NCBI GenBank assembly: GCA_964036315.1
Contig: OZ038492.1
Coordinates: 35,291,118 to 35,355,117 of the forward strand
Length of the DNA stretch: 64,000 nt
From: Acanthosepion esculentum
Taxonomy: Eukaryota > Mollusca > Cephalopoda > Sepiida > Sepiidae
Reading direction: 5' to 3'
Under the pieces are notes generated by a model, which was given only the letters and a program-made list of their open reading frames with translations, was not told the origin of the DNA and made no database searches. Position 1 is the stretch's first letter. Each line of letters begins with the position of its first letter. Below are positions 12,885-23,595 of the stretch, one piece after another. The translations under genes were made by a program, and so were the position numbers.

Positions 12885-13795
12885 TAGTTTATTTTTTCTT
12901 TCTATTCTTTCCTTCAGTTCTCTTTTTTTCTCTTTTTTCGTACGTTTTTTATATTTTTATTTTCATTGTTTTTCTTTATGTTTTTTCTATTATTTATCTT
13001 TTTCTTTCTTTTTTATCTTTTCTTTTTTCTTTTTCTTTATCTTTTTCAATTACTTCTCTTTCTTCATCTTTTTGTTTGTATTCTTTCATTCAGTTCTCTT
13101 TTTTATCTTTTTTCATACATTTTAGCTTTTTATTTTCTTTGTTTTTCTTTAACTTTTTCTATTGTTTTATTTTTTTCATCTTTTTTCTTTACTTTCTTTT
13201 TATCTTTTTTCTTTTTTTGTTTTTCTTTAAATTTTTCTATTATTTCTCTTTGTTCATTTTTTCTTTGTATTCTTCCATACACTTCTCTTTTTAATCTATT
13301 TTCTTTCTTTTTTATCTTTTTTTCTATTATTTTATTTTTATCTTTTTTCTTTCTTTATCTTTTTCTTTCCTTTCTTTTTTATCATTTACTTTCTTTTTAT
13401 CTTTTTCTTTTCTTTCTTTTTCATCTTTTTCTTTTTATCTTTTTCTTTCCTTTATTTTTCATCTTTTTTTTATCTTTTTCTTTTCTTTCTTTTTTATCTT
13501 TTTCTTTGTTTTTCTTTATATTATTTCTCTTTCATCATTTTTCTTTGTATTCTTCCATTTACTTCTCTTTATCTTTTTTCTTTCTTTTTTATCTTTTTTC
13601 TATTTTATTTTGTCTTTATCTTTTTTCTTTTCTTTCTTTTTATCTTTTTCTTTTCTTTCTTTTTTATTTTTTTATTTTCTTTGATTTTTTCTATTATTTC
13701 TCTTTATCTTTTTTCTTTTCGTTCTTTTGACGTTTTTTCTTTTAACATTTCTTCTTTTCGTTTCTTTGATTTTTTTTCTCTTTTCGTTTTTTTCT
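12885..13795. repeat. 900-bp polypyrimidine tract
   Basis: Almost uninterrupted T and C on the plus strand, built from CTTTTTT and TTTCTTTC variants. Long Phe/Leu/Ser frames here (12860-13294, 12966-13730) are composition artefacts. Such tracts can form triplex DNA. Confidence 0.95.
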
Positions 13796-14098
13796 GCGGG
13801 AGCACAGTCTATCTGGTTACTTTTAACTCCTTTGATGATATGAAGACGAAGAAGAAGGAAATAGCAAACAAATGAATATGCCCACAGATATAACAAGGTA
13901 GCGACATATGTGCACTGGAAGGTATGCAAGAAGCACGAAATCAAAACCACTGAGAGATGGCATGAGCGCCAACAAGACAGTTACCCAAAATAGGAACATC
14001 CCATATACTAAAAAAAACTACTATCTTTTAAATGATAATTCTCCTATGAGACCTAATGACAATAGTTTGGAGCCGGCTCTACAGGATACAAAGCAGGA

Positions 14099-14330
14099 AT
14101 AATAATAATAATAATAATGATGATGATGATTTGAAAACATAGCAAATCCTGTAGATGTAAATAGCAAAACATGTAGCACTTAACAATTAAAACTTGCTGT
14201 CGTGGTTGGAACTTTGAGATTGATAAAGAAAGGAACTCAAGAATATACGAGGAAAATTCCTGATGCCCCATCACTCCAGGCAATCCAAACATAGTTTTAA
14301 CAAGTACAGCCTTAACCAGCGAATAGCTTT
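14099..14330 (+). mobile_element. 5'-truncated R4/Dong-like LINE fragment next to (AAT)n
   Basis: (AAT)n(GAT)n at 14099-14129 leads into a short remnant that, with frameshifts, reads VVVGTLRLIKKGTQEY and KIPDAPSLQAIQT. This matches the C-terminal end of the family seen at 19874-20372 and 55871-56331. The copy is short and dead. Its 5' junction sits in an AAT tract, as in the other copies. 14331-14930 holds further GAT/GTG simple repeats and unassigned sequence. Confidence 0.65.
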
Positions 14331-14934
14331 GTCCATAGTAATGAGACAAATCGCAATATTGATAATAACGACATCGGATGGAAATAACAAAAACGACGAT
14401 GATAATGATGATGATGGTAGTGGAAGTAGTGGATGTGCTTGTGGTAATGATGATGATGATGTAGATGGTCTTTAACATTGGTGGTGGTGTTGCTGATGGT
14501 AATGTTTCGATAATTTAAAGGAAGAAAGAAGTTCTCGAATTGGATAAAAATCAACACAACAGAATGACATAAAGTAATTACCTGGATGTAAGACGTCTGT
14601 GTTATTTGGAATAAAAAAGAGCAACTTTACAAAAGCCAGAAAAAAAATACCGTGTCATCAAAACAAAATAAAAGAAAAAAAATGCACAAACTTTCCTTGG
14701 AATTTTCAAACCCAGCCCAGTTCAACATCTATATTTATTTGCTATCTGAATACTGGGAAAGTAGAAAATTATATTAGCTAGCTCCCCAGGATGTGCATCA
14801 ACCCAGCCAGTGCCTTTTTTACGTCTCAGGACCAAAATAGCTTCTTTGTCAGTAAATCGGACCAGGCCGGGTGTAATTATTACAAGTGCATTCTATTAAC
14901 ATGTTTTACATCCAGGAAATCTACTGCGACGGCC

Positions 14935-15930
14935 TTTATTATATTGCACGTTTTAAAAATCTTTTTACCTCCCAAGAGGCAAGGGGTTACTGGGCGTGAA
15001 AGGAAATGAGAACGCTTTTGTGAAGTGAAAGGACAACAAAAGAACAGGATTCAGAGAGACAGAAGATGGCGATTGATGTTGCATATACATTTTTTACAGA
15101 TTGTAAATGACAGAGAGGAAAGAAACCGGAAGTGAATTCTACAGGCTATAAAATTCTAATCGCCATCTATAGATTTTAAAAAAGTTTTCTTACTCACTAT
15201 TTAATTAATTTTTTAATCATTTCACATCAACCAAGGCGATAATGTCCCTAAGACGCAGTGGGGGTTACTGAGAGCGAATGAAAACGAGAAAACGTTAATG
15301 CGGAGAAAGGATAACAAAAGAACAGAATTCAGAAAGACAGTAGACGACGATTGGTGTTGCATTTACATTTTGAAGATCGTAGGTGACAGAGAATTAAAAA
15401 AAACGAAAAATAAAAAAAATAAGAACGAGTTCCACAGGCAAGAAGTTCGAGAAAAAAGTATTAGAATAGAATTTACAGTTGTTTTTACATATTTCTGTAG
15501 TAAAGCTATGAGACCTAGTTATCTATTTATTAACACGCTTATATTCATGAGTCGAGACACCAAGGAGGAAAGCTCATTAGAACAATTGCCATAGAAATAT
15601 CTGCAGAAATTTAACATGGAAACCACGTTGAGGCGGTGACGGAAGTCGAAATGCTAGTTCTGAACCCATAATATTGCGGACACTTCTTTGGATGTTGTCA
15701 AGAATCTCGAGATATACAGCAGGAGCACCAGTCCAGATATGACAGTAATATTCAGTTCATGAACGCATGTTGGATTTATAAGCGTGCAAGATGGATTATG
15801 GCTGGAAAAATTGTCTGGTACTACACATTGAACCAATTTTACTAGCAACAGACCTAGAAATTGGTTCAATATAATAATTCCACTTGATTTCAGTGGAAAA
15901 CATGAGCCCAATAAGGCGCATCAGTTACTC
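14935..15930 (-). mobile_element. CR1/Jockey-like LINE fragments, two or three copies
   Basis: Minus-strand fragments of one LINE family. 14935-15170 and 15215-15470 are 3' ends: a CLWNS-type motif, a KCKCN-type stretch, then the CAAGGGGTTAC-like 3' UTR. 15600-15930 covers an upstream part; in the correct frame it reads EYYCHIWTGAP and LEILDNIQR, the segment between the RT palm and the C-terminal WNSLP motif. All are frameshifted. Confidence 0.7.
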
Positions 15931-15957
15931 TCCTGGAAGTTAGCATGTATTTACAAG

Positions 15958-16540
15958 AAACAACGTTTCTTATTTCATATCGTCTAGGTTAAAAATGAAC
16001 ACGGTTTTCCTATTTGAAATAGTTTAAAAAAAAAAAAGAATAAGAAAAGAATAAATATTCCTTTTTTCAAAACGTTGAACAAAATATAAATTTGTCTTAT
16101 TTAAAATAGTCTGGGTCAGACAATGTGCAATAGTTACTTATTTTAAAACCTTACTTTTAAGTAGAAAGAAAAAATTTCCATATATCAAATTGTTTGGTTT
16201 GAACAAGAGACAGTTTCATTATTTCAAATCATTTGAGTATATCAACGGATAAATTTTTTTTCTTCAAAATTCCAGAGTCAAAGGTCAATGTTTCGTATTT
16301 TAAATAGCTTTCCTTATTTAAATATTGTTGTCAAATAAAGAACAGTGTTTATTTTATCAAATGGTTTGGAGCGAACAAGGGAAAAGATTTCGTCATTTCT
16401 GAAATAATCAGAACGCAACAAGAGATACGATTTTGTCATTTCCATTGACAAAGTTTCCTATTTGAAATAAATTTGGTCGACAAAAAAGAAACAATGTTTG
16501 CTTATTTTAAGTAGTCTGAATACTTTCTGCTGCACAAAGA
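15958..16540. repeat. Degenerate tandem repeat of roughly 45-50 bp
   Basis: About nine to twelve diverged units recur with the theme GTTTC, TATTTGAAATAGT, TGG, GAACAAG (for example near 16003, 16100, 16180, 16300, 16460). No coding potential. Downstream 16540-17140 shows nothing recognisable; a 68-codon frame at 16839-17045 has no domain. Confidence 0.6.
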
Positions 16541-17156
16541 GTGTAGAAAAAATACATTTGTTTGAATGTCACGGCGAATTTTACTGGTCACGTCATAGAC
16601 ACCTGATTAGCGCTATAAGTCATGTCCTCAGTCATCAAGTAAGCGATAAAAGTCGCAATATATACGAGTACACGTCATGATTCTGCTTAGTCAAGGCCTG
16701 ATGATGAATATATGATACAATGTAAGATATTGTCGACTTTCCAGAAGTATTTCAGCATACCTGTCCACAGCAAACGTCGTTTTTTTTTCAAGATTTCTAT
16801 ACCGTTTACCAGACATTATATTTGCTAATAATAAACTCTTGGCGGAAGTTAATTTAGGATTCTATTTACTAGTCTGGAAATTCATACCTGCTGTTGCTGT
16901 TAAATATGGGAATATCTTTGACGCATCGATGGGGAGTAGTGAAAATGTACTTCCGTTATTTACATACGATTCTATGAAAACAAAATGGCGAATTTATATC
17001 TTTGTTTTGGACATTTTATATTTGATAAATTTAGTTGGTAGCTAAGTAAAAATTATTTATAAGTCTAATGACGGCTTATCACTTCTCTGGTGGATATATT
17101 CAGAGGCGTCAGTTTGTTGTAATTATTTACTTGTATATTTACCCGCCAAAAAAAGG

Positions 17157-17718
17157 CGTCCTAGGTAAGACTTTAAACTATATCCGCGTCCTGGGTAAGA
17201 CGATAAACTACGCCCAACAGCAAGGCCTCTGATCAGGAGGCTTTGAGGAGCATGGAACCTTCTCTTAATTACTGGTGTTCACAGGTCCACCCTGACCAGG
17301 AGTGGTAGTACCTGATAGGGTCCCAGCTCTGGGCAAATAGTTAACCCCGAAACTGAGGCAAAAAGCATTATAAAAGTGTAAAAATAGATTTTAATACTAG
17401 AAATACTTTGTAAAAAGTTATTCCCAGAAATAAATTTTTTGAAGAAAAAAAATATTACTAGCAAAACGTTTTTGAAAATAACTATTACCAGCAATACGTT
17501 TTTGAAAAATATTACCAGCTATACATTTTTGAAAAAAATAATATTACCAGCTGTAGGTTTTTGAAAAAATAATATTACCAACTGTACATTTTTGAGGAAA
17601 AAAATATTAACATAAATAGATTTTTGACAAAACAAAGATATTACCAGGAAAAAAAGTTGTCGGTATTAAATGACCCATTGATGTTGATATACCGTAAAAC
17701 AAACCAAACCAAACCAAG
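17157..17718 (+). mobile_element. VNTR-bearing SINE-like retroposon, copy 2
   Basis: Complete copy bracketed by CCGCCAAAAAAAGG (17143-17156) and CCGCCAAAAAAGG (17719-17731). The head carries a doubled GGTAAGACGATAAACTA-type block. A middle region has CACCCTGACC and GGGCAAATAGTTAACCCC. Five or six diverged units of about 33-37 bp (TTACCAGC, TACATTTTTGAA) follow, and the tail ends CGTAAAACAAACCAAACC. Target duplications of 13-14 bp indicate LINE-type retroposition. Confidence 0.88.
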
Positions 17719-17843
17719 CCGCCAAAAAAGGGCCCGGTTACATATGGTATGGATCGGTACTACTGACCACCTGAGAACTCTGGCGAGGATTAAAACGTAG
17801 CCGCCTATCACTTCTGCATATCATTATGGCGTCCGAGTAGCTT

Positions 17844-18130
17844 TCGGTCATATCACGCTACAACACCGTTTCTCGTAACACCGCCGAAGTTAAGCAACGT
17901 CGAGCTTGGAAGGGTGACTGCTTGCGAATACTAGGTGCTGTAAGCTTGGATGTGAGTCTGGAGTCATGGCTAACGGCCCAGAATTGAAAATGAGTGAGTC
18001 GATTTCCAGTTCCAGTACGGTTCGTTATATTCACTTCCCCGCAAATATAATTGGGAAAGCTATGAATCCGCCTCTCCCCCATTAGCTATGGATTGATTAG
18101 TAGGAATTGTATCAGTAAATCATTATCTCC
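17844..18130 (+). mobile_element. Chimeric 5S rRNA plus tRNA SINE
   Basis: 17844-17946 is 5S-rRNA-like: CGGTCATATCACG, then GCCGAAGTTAAGCAACGTCG, then GGGTGACTGCTTG and TAGGTGCTGTAAGC, with about 10 bp missing before the GGGTGAC block. A body matching the tRNA-like region of the copies at 62408-62667 and 44290-44460 follows, with TCGTTATATTCACTT and a shared 3' end ATCAGTAAATCATTATCTCC. The 5S internal promoter would drive pol III transcription. Both 5S-headed copies share the same head-to-body junction, so the fusion predates their insertion. Confidence 0.78.
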
Positions 18131-18214
18131 CCCCAAATCTTACGATCTAAAAATATTTTCTAACTTCAGATAACCTGCAAAGGGTTGATAAAACGTAAAA
18201 AACAAATCAATCAA

Positions 18215-18753
18215 CCGTCCAGGATTAGACGATGAACTACATCCGCGTTCTGGGTAAGACGATAAACGACATCTAACAACAAGGCCTTCGATCAGGAGGA
18301 TTTGAGGAACGTGGGACCACATCTTAACTGCTGGTGTTCCCAGGTACATCTGATTATAGGTAGTAGCACCTGTTAGGGACACAGCTATGAGCAAATAGTT
18401 AACCCCCAAACTGGGGTTAAAACAATATGAAAGTCTAAAAATAGGTTTTAAGACCAGCAATTTATTTTTTTAGGAAAAATTATTACCAGCAATTCATTTC
18501 TGAAAAAAATATTACTAGCAATACATTTTTGAAGGAAAATATAATACCAGCAATAAATGTTTGAAGGAAAACATATTACCAGCAATAAATGTTTGAAGGA
18601 AAACATATTACCAGCAATAAATGTTTGAAGGAAAACATATTACCAGCAATAAATGTTTGAAGGAAAACATATTACCAGCAATAAAAATCTTTCGGCATTA
18701 AAAAACTTATTCAGGTTGATATGCCGTAAAATAAAACAAACCAAACCAAATCC
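18215..18753 (+). mobile_element. VNTR-bearing SINE-like retroposon, copy 3
   Basis: Flanked by ATCAATCAA at 18206-18214 and 18754-18762. Head and middle are as in copy 2. The internal array contains five units with an exact 32-bp period (unit starts 18546, 18578, 18610, 18642, 18674; unit begins ACCAGCAATAAATG) plus more diverged units before them. The tail is GCCGTAAAATAAAACAAACC. The perfect units show recent array expansion. Confidence 0.9.
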
Positions 18754-18864
18754 ATCAATCAATAAGTCAATATATAATATCATCAGTTACAAAGAATATA
18801 TACATATATATGTGTGTGTGTTTGTGTGTGTGTTTGAAAAAGAGTATTTGTGTTATTTTATATT

Positions 18865-19195
18865 TATTTTTTTAAGCATTTTACCCCAAGCAAGGCAGGA
18901 GTGCCACTAGCACGCAAGGAGTTCCAGAGGGTAGAGAACAAGAGTAACGAGGTGTGTTTGAGGAGAGGATAAAGGGAAGGACGGGGAACAAGATAAACAG
19001 TATCAGAAGATTTCGATTGATATTACACTTGAATATTTGAAGATTATAGTCATCAGGGAAGCAAGTAAGGGGAAGGGAGTTTCACAGACTGGAAGTGCAG
19101 AAGAAGAAGCTGTTTGAGTAGAAGAGAGGGTTACATTTAATCTTTTCGACAGTGAAAGGGTGGGACCGAGATGCCAAACTAATAATATCAAATAT
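18865..19195 (-). mobile_element. CR1/Jockey-like LINE 3' fragment
   Basis: On the minus strand: LASRSHPFTVE, then a damaged WNSLPLTCFPDDYN-type motif, then FKCNINR. The shared 3' UTR GCGTGCTAGTGGCACTCC follows near 18910. Same family as 53938-54610. 19200-19815 shows no gene. Confidence 0.8.
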
Positions 19196-19817
19196 CATAT
19201 GTGTGATATGTGATAAAATGTATAATGTGGAAGTAAATATGAAAAACAAATGTTTAAAGTTTTTAAATCTCTTTGTTCAGTGAGTCATTCAATGAAGAAC
19301 ATGATCCACAGAATAAATGAAAACATTAAGTAAAAAATAGTTCTCATGATGAATAAATCGAAATTTTTGGTCACGACTGTATCTTTCACAGTGTTTCGTT
19401 GAACAAAAATGCAAGCTTTCCGGAAGATTACGATTTTTAACATTTTTCTCAATGTGATTCACTTTTTTCTATTTACTTGTTCATATAAAACTAGCCAAAT
19501 CCCCAATCCAGGAACATTTTTCTTAAGAATTCTGCAGACGATAGTAAATACAGTTCGTCAGGACAGACGTCATCAATTTATATGTGGCGAACAGACACGG
19601 TATGAGTCTATAATTTTATGGATCAACTGTTTCAGCCGGTTTTTGGTAGGAGATTTGTAATACCAACACCGATCCATTATGGGATTTCATTGGAGTCATT
19701 AATTTGCAGTGATAACCTTTTTGTAAGAGTTTAATCGATTGATGACAGATGATAGAGCCAAAAGTTGGATAACTTTTCATTTCCTCGGGATTTCCATTTT
19801 AGGGTTTTTGTTTTATC

Positions 19818-19875
<58 letters not shown>

Positions 19876-20374
19876 TTTTCTTTGATATCTGTCGTTTACA
19901 CATTTCTTTCCGGGTCCCGCCCAGGGACCTAAGGTTAGAAATGGCATCATGACACTTTCCACTGCAAAGAAAGAATAAAAAATAAATTTAAAAAAATTAC
20001 CTTCGTACCCAGGGATCCCTTCAATTAGCCTACTGGAATCTTTCCCAACCAGTCCAAGGGCTCCAACTACAACAGGGATTGTCGATGTTCCCATGTGCCA
20101 CATTTTTGAGATTTCTATTTCAAGGTCCTTGTATTTTGACAGTTTTTCGAATATCTTCAAAGACACATTGCAGTCTGCAGGGACTGCCATATCAATAAGG
20201 AGGCACTTATTTTGTTTGTGGTCTTTAATAACAATGTCTGGGCGGTTGCCTTTGATTATTCTGTCAGTGTGTATTGTGTATTCCAATAGAATTGTAACAG
20301 GTTCTATCTCCGTAACCGGGTCAGGGTGGTGTTCGTACCAGTTTCTTTCAGTTTCCTTCCCGTAGGAGTTGCAA

Positions 20375-20430
<56 letters not shown>
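19818..20430 (-). mobile_element. R4/Dong-like LINE copy lying inside (TTA)n
   Basis: Minus-strand LINE C-terminus (19874-20372), flanked at both ends by TTA runs (19818-19873 and 20376-20430). It reads WYEHHPDPVTEIE, TIHTDRIIKG, NRPDIVIKDHKQNKCLLIDM, then KYKDLEIEISKMWH, VPVVVGALGL-like, GIPG. The PD...D arrangement fits the restriction-like endonuclease of R2/R4-type LINEs. The 3' UTR holds CCTTAGGTCCCTGGGC and GGAAAGAAATGTG. The copy is 5'-truncated but still open across about 110 codons. Confidence 0.8.
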
Positions 20431-20431
<1 letters not shown>

Positions 20432-20725
20432 GAGGTCTAATAAAAAATTATCGGGACTGATGCTATCAAAGAAAACTACAACAAATCAATTTAGCATTTA
20501 ATCACCTTCGAAGTAGTTCCCTTCTGAAGACACACACTTTAACCAGCGTCGTCTCCATTGATGGAAGCTTTCCTTGAACTCCATTATTTTGGATAGCGAG
20601 CAGATGTCTCGTCGTATTCTTTTGGATATTTTCGACGTCTAGAAATATTTTTCCTTTCAAGTTGAATTTTGGAAAGAGGAGACAGGAGCAAGATCTGGCG
20701 AATATGGTGCTTGTCAGACCTGAAG
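20430..20725 (-). mobile_element. Mariner-family fragment, transposase C-terminus
   Basis: The outer end starts ACGAGGTCTAATAAAAAATT, a mariner-type terminus, directly after the (TTA)n. Inward on the minus strand a frame reads YSPDLAPVSSFPKF, so the Asp normally following SPDLAP is lost, then NLKGKIFLDVENIQKNT and LRR before the end. A truncated, frameshifted remnant of a different mariner subfamily from 5578-6853. 20730-21290 shows nothing further. Confidence 0.75.
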
Positions 20726-21291
20726 AAATGTATGCTTAATTTTTTATTGTTTTTTTCCAATTTTCGAAGAAGGTGTTGAATATTGTGTTCGAAGTTGTGG
20801 ATAAACATCAAAATACTTTACCGCACCAAATCAAAGGAATGACTCAAAACTCTTGAAGCTATTAAATCAAATATAATTCACCAAAGTGCATAGGACATAA
20901 TTAATGGACGAACATATTTTATTATGATAATACATATATTCAATTAATAAATAAAAAATAAAAATCGCAGCCATTTTGTGCGACCTCGTTCCCAATCAAC
21001 GTTTCACATGACATCACACTAGACCATTACAAACGTCCAGATTCCCAAAGAATGCCAGGATGTAGACAAAGGAATTCTAACTACCACACTAACGCCACAT
21101 CGGTTCTTGATAATAACTGCGAAAATCGAAAGTACTTGATCAAAAAAAAAAAAAAATGAACTTCGACGGCAGTACACAACACCTTATCGGAAAATTGGAA
21201 AAATGCAATAAAAAAATAAACCGAGGGACCTTGTCGATTCTTTTTAATCAAAACTGTTTGGGTGAACACTAGCTCCCTGAATGTAACCTAT

Positions 21292-21292
<1 letters not shown>

Positions 21293-21354
<62 letters not shown>

Positions 21355-21364
21355 TGTGTGTGTG

Positions 21365-21461
<97 letters not shown>
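21293..21461. repeat. (TA)n tracts around a (TG)n core
   Basis: TA runs at 21293-21350 and 21369-21461 with TGTGTG between. Confidence 0.97.
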
Positions 21462-21462
<1 letters not shown>

Positions 21463-21544
21463 AATGAGAGAAAGAACAGATGAAGTAAAATTTCGCTATT
21501 GTTAGCATTTACTTTTAAAAATGTACTCAATACAAAGTAGAGCA

Positions 21545-21547
21545 ATA

Positions 21548-21580
<33 letters not shown>
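21545..21580. repeat. (TTA)n
   Basis: Short TTA run abutting the foldback element. Confidence 0.95.
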
Positions 21581-21581
<1 letters not shown>

Positions 21582-21607
21582 AGAGATTTGAACAAAAACG
21601 TGTTGAA

Positions 21608-21662
21608 ATCGCTACACAAGAGCTTTCGTGTTTCGGCACTATGTTGTTCCTCTTCAGGCGAT
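21608..21662 (-). ncRNA. Hammerhead ribozyme, type I, foldback left arm
   Basis: Minus strand 5' to 3': stem I ATCGC (21662-21658), core CTGAAGA (21657-21651, fits CTGANGA), stem II GGAAC...GTGCC with one mismatch (21650-21635), GAA (21634-21632), stem III ACACGA...TTGTGT with loop AAGCTC (21631-21614), cleavable A at 21613 after GTGT, then stem I GCGAT (21612-21608). All conserved core positions are present; the cleavage triplet is GUA. Predicted cut between 21613 and 21612. Confidence 0.72.
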
Positions 21663-21990
21663 GGCAAGTGACTTGTGATTAAATGATTTTTAACGAAATT
21701 TCAAAAGCAAAGTGCTACCTCTTTTTCGTAAGATAAAGGTAGTGGGGTGAGAAAACACAAGGTCATAGTTAAAAATAAACTTGTGGGTCTGTCTTGACCA
21801 GCCATTTAAATAATCTAAATAAAAAATTAACCTCAGAGGATGGAGGTGGGAGAGTTATTTTTTCACGAGATGATATTTTTAATTCTGACCTTGTGTTTTC
21901 TCATCCCCTCCCTTTATCTTTCGGAAAAAGAAAGGTAACACATTGCATTTGAAATTTTGTTAAAAATCATTTAATCACCAGTCACTTAAC

Positions 21991-22045
21991 ATCGCCTGAA
22001 GAGGCACAACAAAGTGCCGAAACACGAAGGTTATTTTGTGGCGAT
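21991..22045 (+). ncRNA. Hammerhead-like fold, foldback right arm, cleavage site lost
   Basis: Stem I ATCGC (21991-21995), core CTGAAGA (21996-22002), perfect stem II GGCAC/GTGCC (22003-22018), GAA (22019-22021), stem III region to 22040, stem I GCGAT (22041-22045). The two bases that hold the cleavage position in the other arm are missing, so it should not self-cleave. Confidence 0.6.
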
Positions 22046-22073
22046 TTCAACATGTTCTTGTTATAATCTTTCA

Positions 22074-22099
22074 TCATCATCATCGTCATCATCATCATC

Positions 22100-22157
<58 letters not shown>

Positions 22158-22335
22158 TAATAATAACAACAACAACAACAACAATTATAATTATAATTAT
22201 AACTACAATTATAATTATAATTATAACTACAATTATAATTATAACTACAATTATAATTATAACTATAACTATAATTATAATTATAACTATAATTATAATT
22301 ATAACTATAATTATAATTATAATTATATATATATA
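22074..22335. repeat. Compound microsatellite
   Basis: (CAT)n, (TAA)n, (AAC)n and then a long TTATAA/CTATAA series. Confidence 0.97.
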
Positions 22336-22339
22336 ATGT

Positions 22340-22960
22340 TTAATGTCTAATATTTTCAAAAGAATATAACGTCTTAAGCTTAACGTCTTACAACAATACA
22401 TTATCTTACATTAAAAATAACGTTTTTGTTAAGACAATGTATTAATTCATCTATCTATTTCTTTATTCATTTTTTGGTCTTGTAATTCTTGGTTGCTTGC
22501 TAACTGAGGAGAAGATGCTAGAAACCCCGTGTGGATAGCATTAAAGATAACGTAGTTTTGTTATTTATTTTCATTTTCCTTTAGGATAGAAGAAAGCGGC
22601 CATCTTATTCGGTCTAGCAATAAGTTTATCTATCTAAACGTTTGCTTCTCTATGGCTGTATATTTTATTCAGTTATTCCTCTGAGGTTTTGCTGTTAATG
22701 TTTTCATGTCCTCAAGGAAAGCAGAAGTCTGCACGTGGCCGGTAATAAATAATTGAGTATTTTTGAATGTTTTCCCAGTTTTAAACTCAACTTTCATTTC
22801 AAAATATATTCTACTGCTTTTATGTATTGTATCAATTAGAAGTTTTGGATGCAGTATTTTAGATTTTCAATAAGTTTTGCTTTTTAAAAATGTATCCTTG
22901 AATATCTATCTATCTATGTATCTATGTATCTATGTATCTATTTGCGTGTACGTGAAACAG
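22340..22960. other. Unannotated stretch
   Basis: No gene or known repeat recognised. Confidence 0.5.
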
Positions 22961-23072
22961 ACTGTCGCCTCTAAGTGTTGACTTCTATGTTCACTTTTAT
23001 ATTTACACACGCTCTATCTCTGATATTGAGCACTTTATCCCATAAATAAAGCACACTTTAAGACTATATTTC

Positions 23073-23115
<43 letters not shown>
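22961..23115. repeat. Half of the (TA)n-linked palindrome family plus (TA)n
   Basis: GAAACAGACTGTCGCCTCT, GTTGACTTC and CTCTGATATTGAGCACTTTA match one arm and flank of 28060-28290. A TA run follows from 23075. Confidence 0.75.
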
Positions 23116-23116
<1 letters not shown>

Positions 23117-23118
<2 letters not shown>

Positions 23119-23447
23119 CATCCACAGACAGAGTGTGGCTAGATGTCCGGTTGCCTCTAGCTCGGATCGAAAGCCAAATGAATTGGGGTCAGTCGGGGAT
23201 TCTACCACTAAGCGTATTTATTTTTAGATAAACACACAGTGACTGAGAGAACTCTATTCGATTTACTAAATAGTCTTGCATTATTAGCCGTAATAGTCAC
23301 TAATAACAAACCCACACTTCTTCGCCAGAGAGCTCAACCGAAATAAATTTTTCAGGACCATATATATTGTCATCCTCAGACAGACTGTTTCGTTGTATCA
23401 CAGCTCATCAATGTGGCTAGACGTCCGGTTGCCTCTAGCTAGGATTG
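23117..23447 (-). mobile_element. tRNA-derived SINE A, two head-to-tail copies
   Basis: Minus-strand elements. Copy one is 23117-23360 and copy two 23369-23447, the second cut off by an (ATCT)n run at 23448-23503. Shared blocks with 32049-32348 are GTCATCC(A/T)CAGACAGA, GTCCGGTTGCCTCTAGCT, GATAAACACACAGTGACTG and GAGCTCAACCGAAAT. Confidence 0.85.
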
Positions 23448-23502
<55 letters not shown>

Positions 23503-23547
23503 CAGTCTTTGCCTTATCTATCTATATATCTATTTATTTGAGTGTAC

Positions 23548-23595
<48 letters not shown>

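Larger units (their letters stand above)
21581..22070. mobile_element. Foldback element with arms of about 195 bp
   Basis: Left arm 21581-21779 and right arm 21874-22070 are inverted copies around a spacer of about 95 bp. Examples are TCATAGTTAAAAATAAAC against ATATTTTTAATTCTGACC at the inner ends, and ACGTGTTGAAATCGC against GCGATTTCAACATG at the outer ends. Each arm carries a hammerhead-type fold pointing toward the outside. No protein frame. It lies between (TTA)n and a long compound TAA tract. Confidence 0.88.

Noticed and set aside
12860..13730. Membrane-protein-like Phe/Leu/Ser ORFs of 144 and 254 codons
   Set aside because: Translation of a polypyrimidine tract; no codon structure.
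14263..14557. Asp-rich and His-rich ORFs on both strands
   Set aside because: Translation of GAT/GTG simple repeats next to a LINE fragment.
17844..17946. Functional 5S rRNA gene
   Set aside because: Missing about 10 bp and carrying substitutions; no terminator at the right place, and the 3' side continues into the SINE body.
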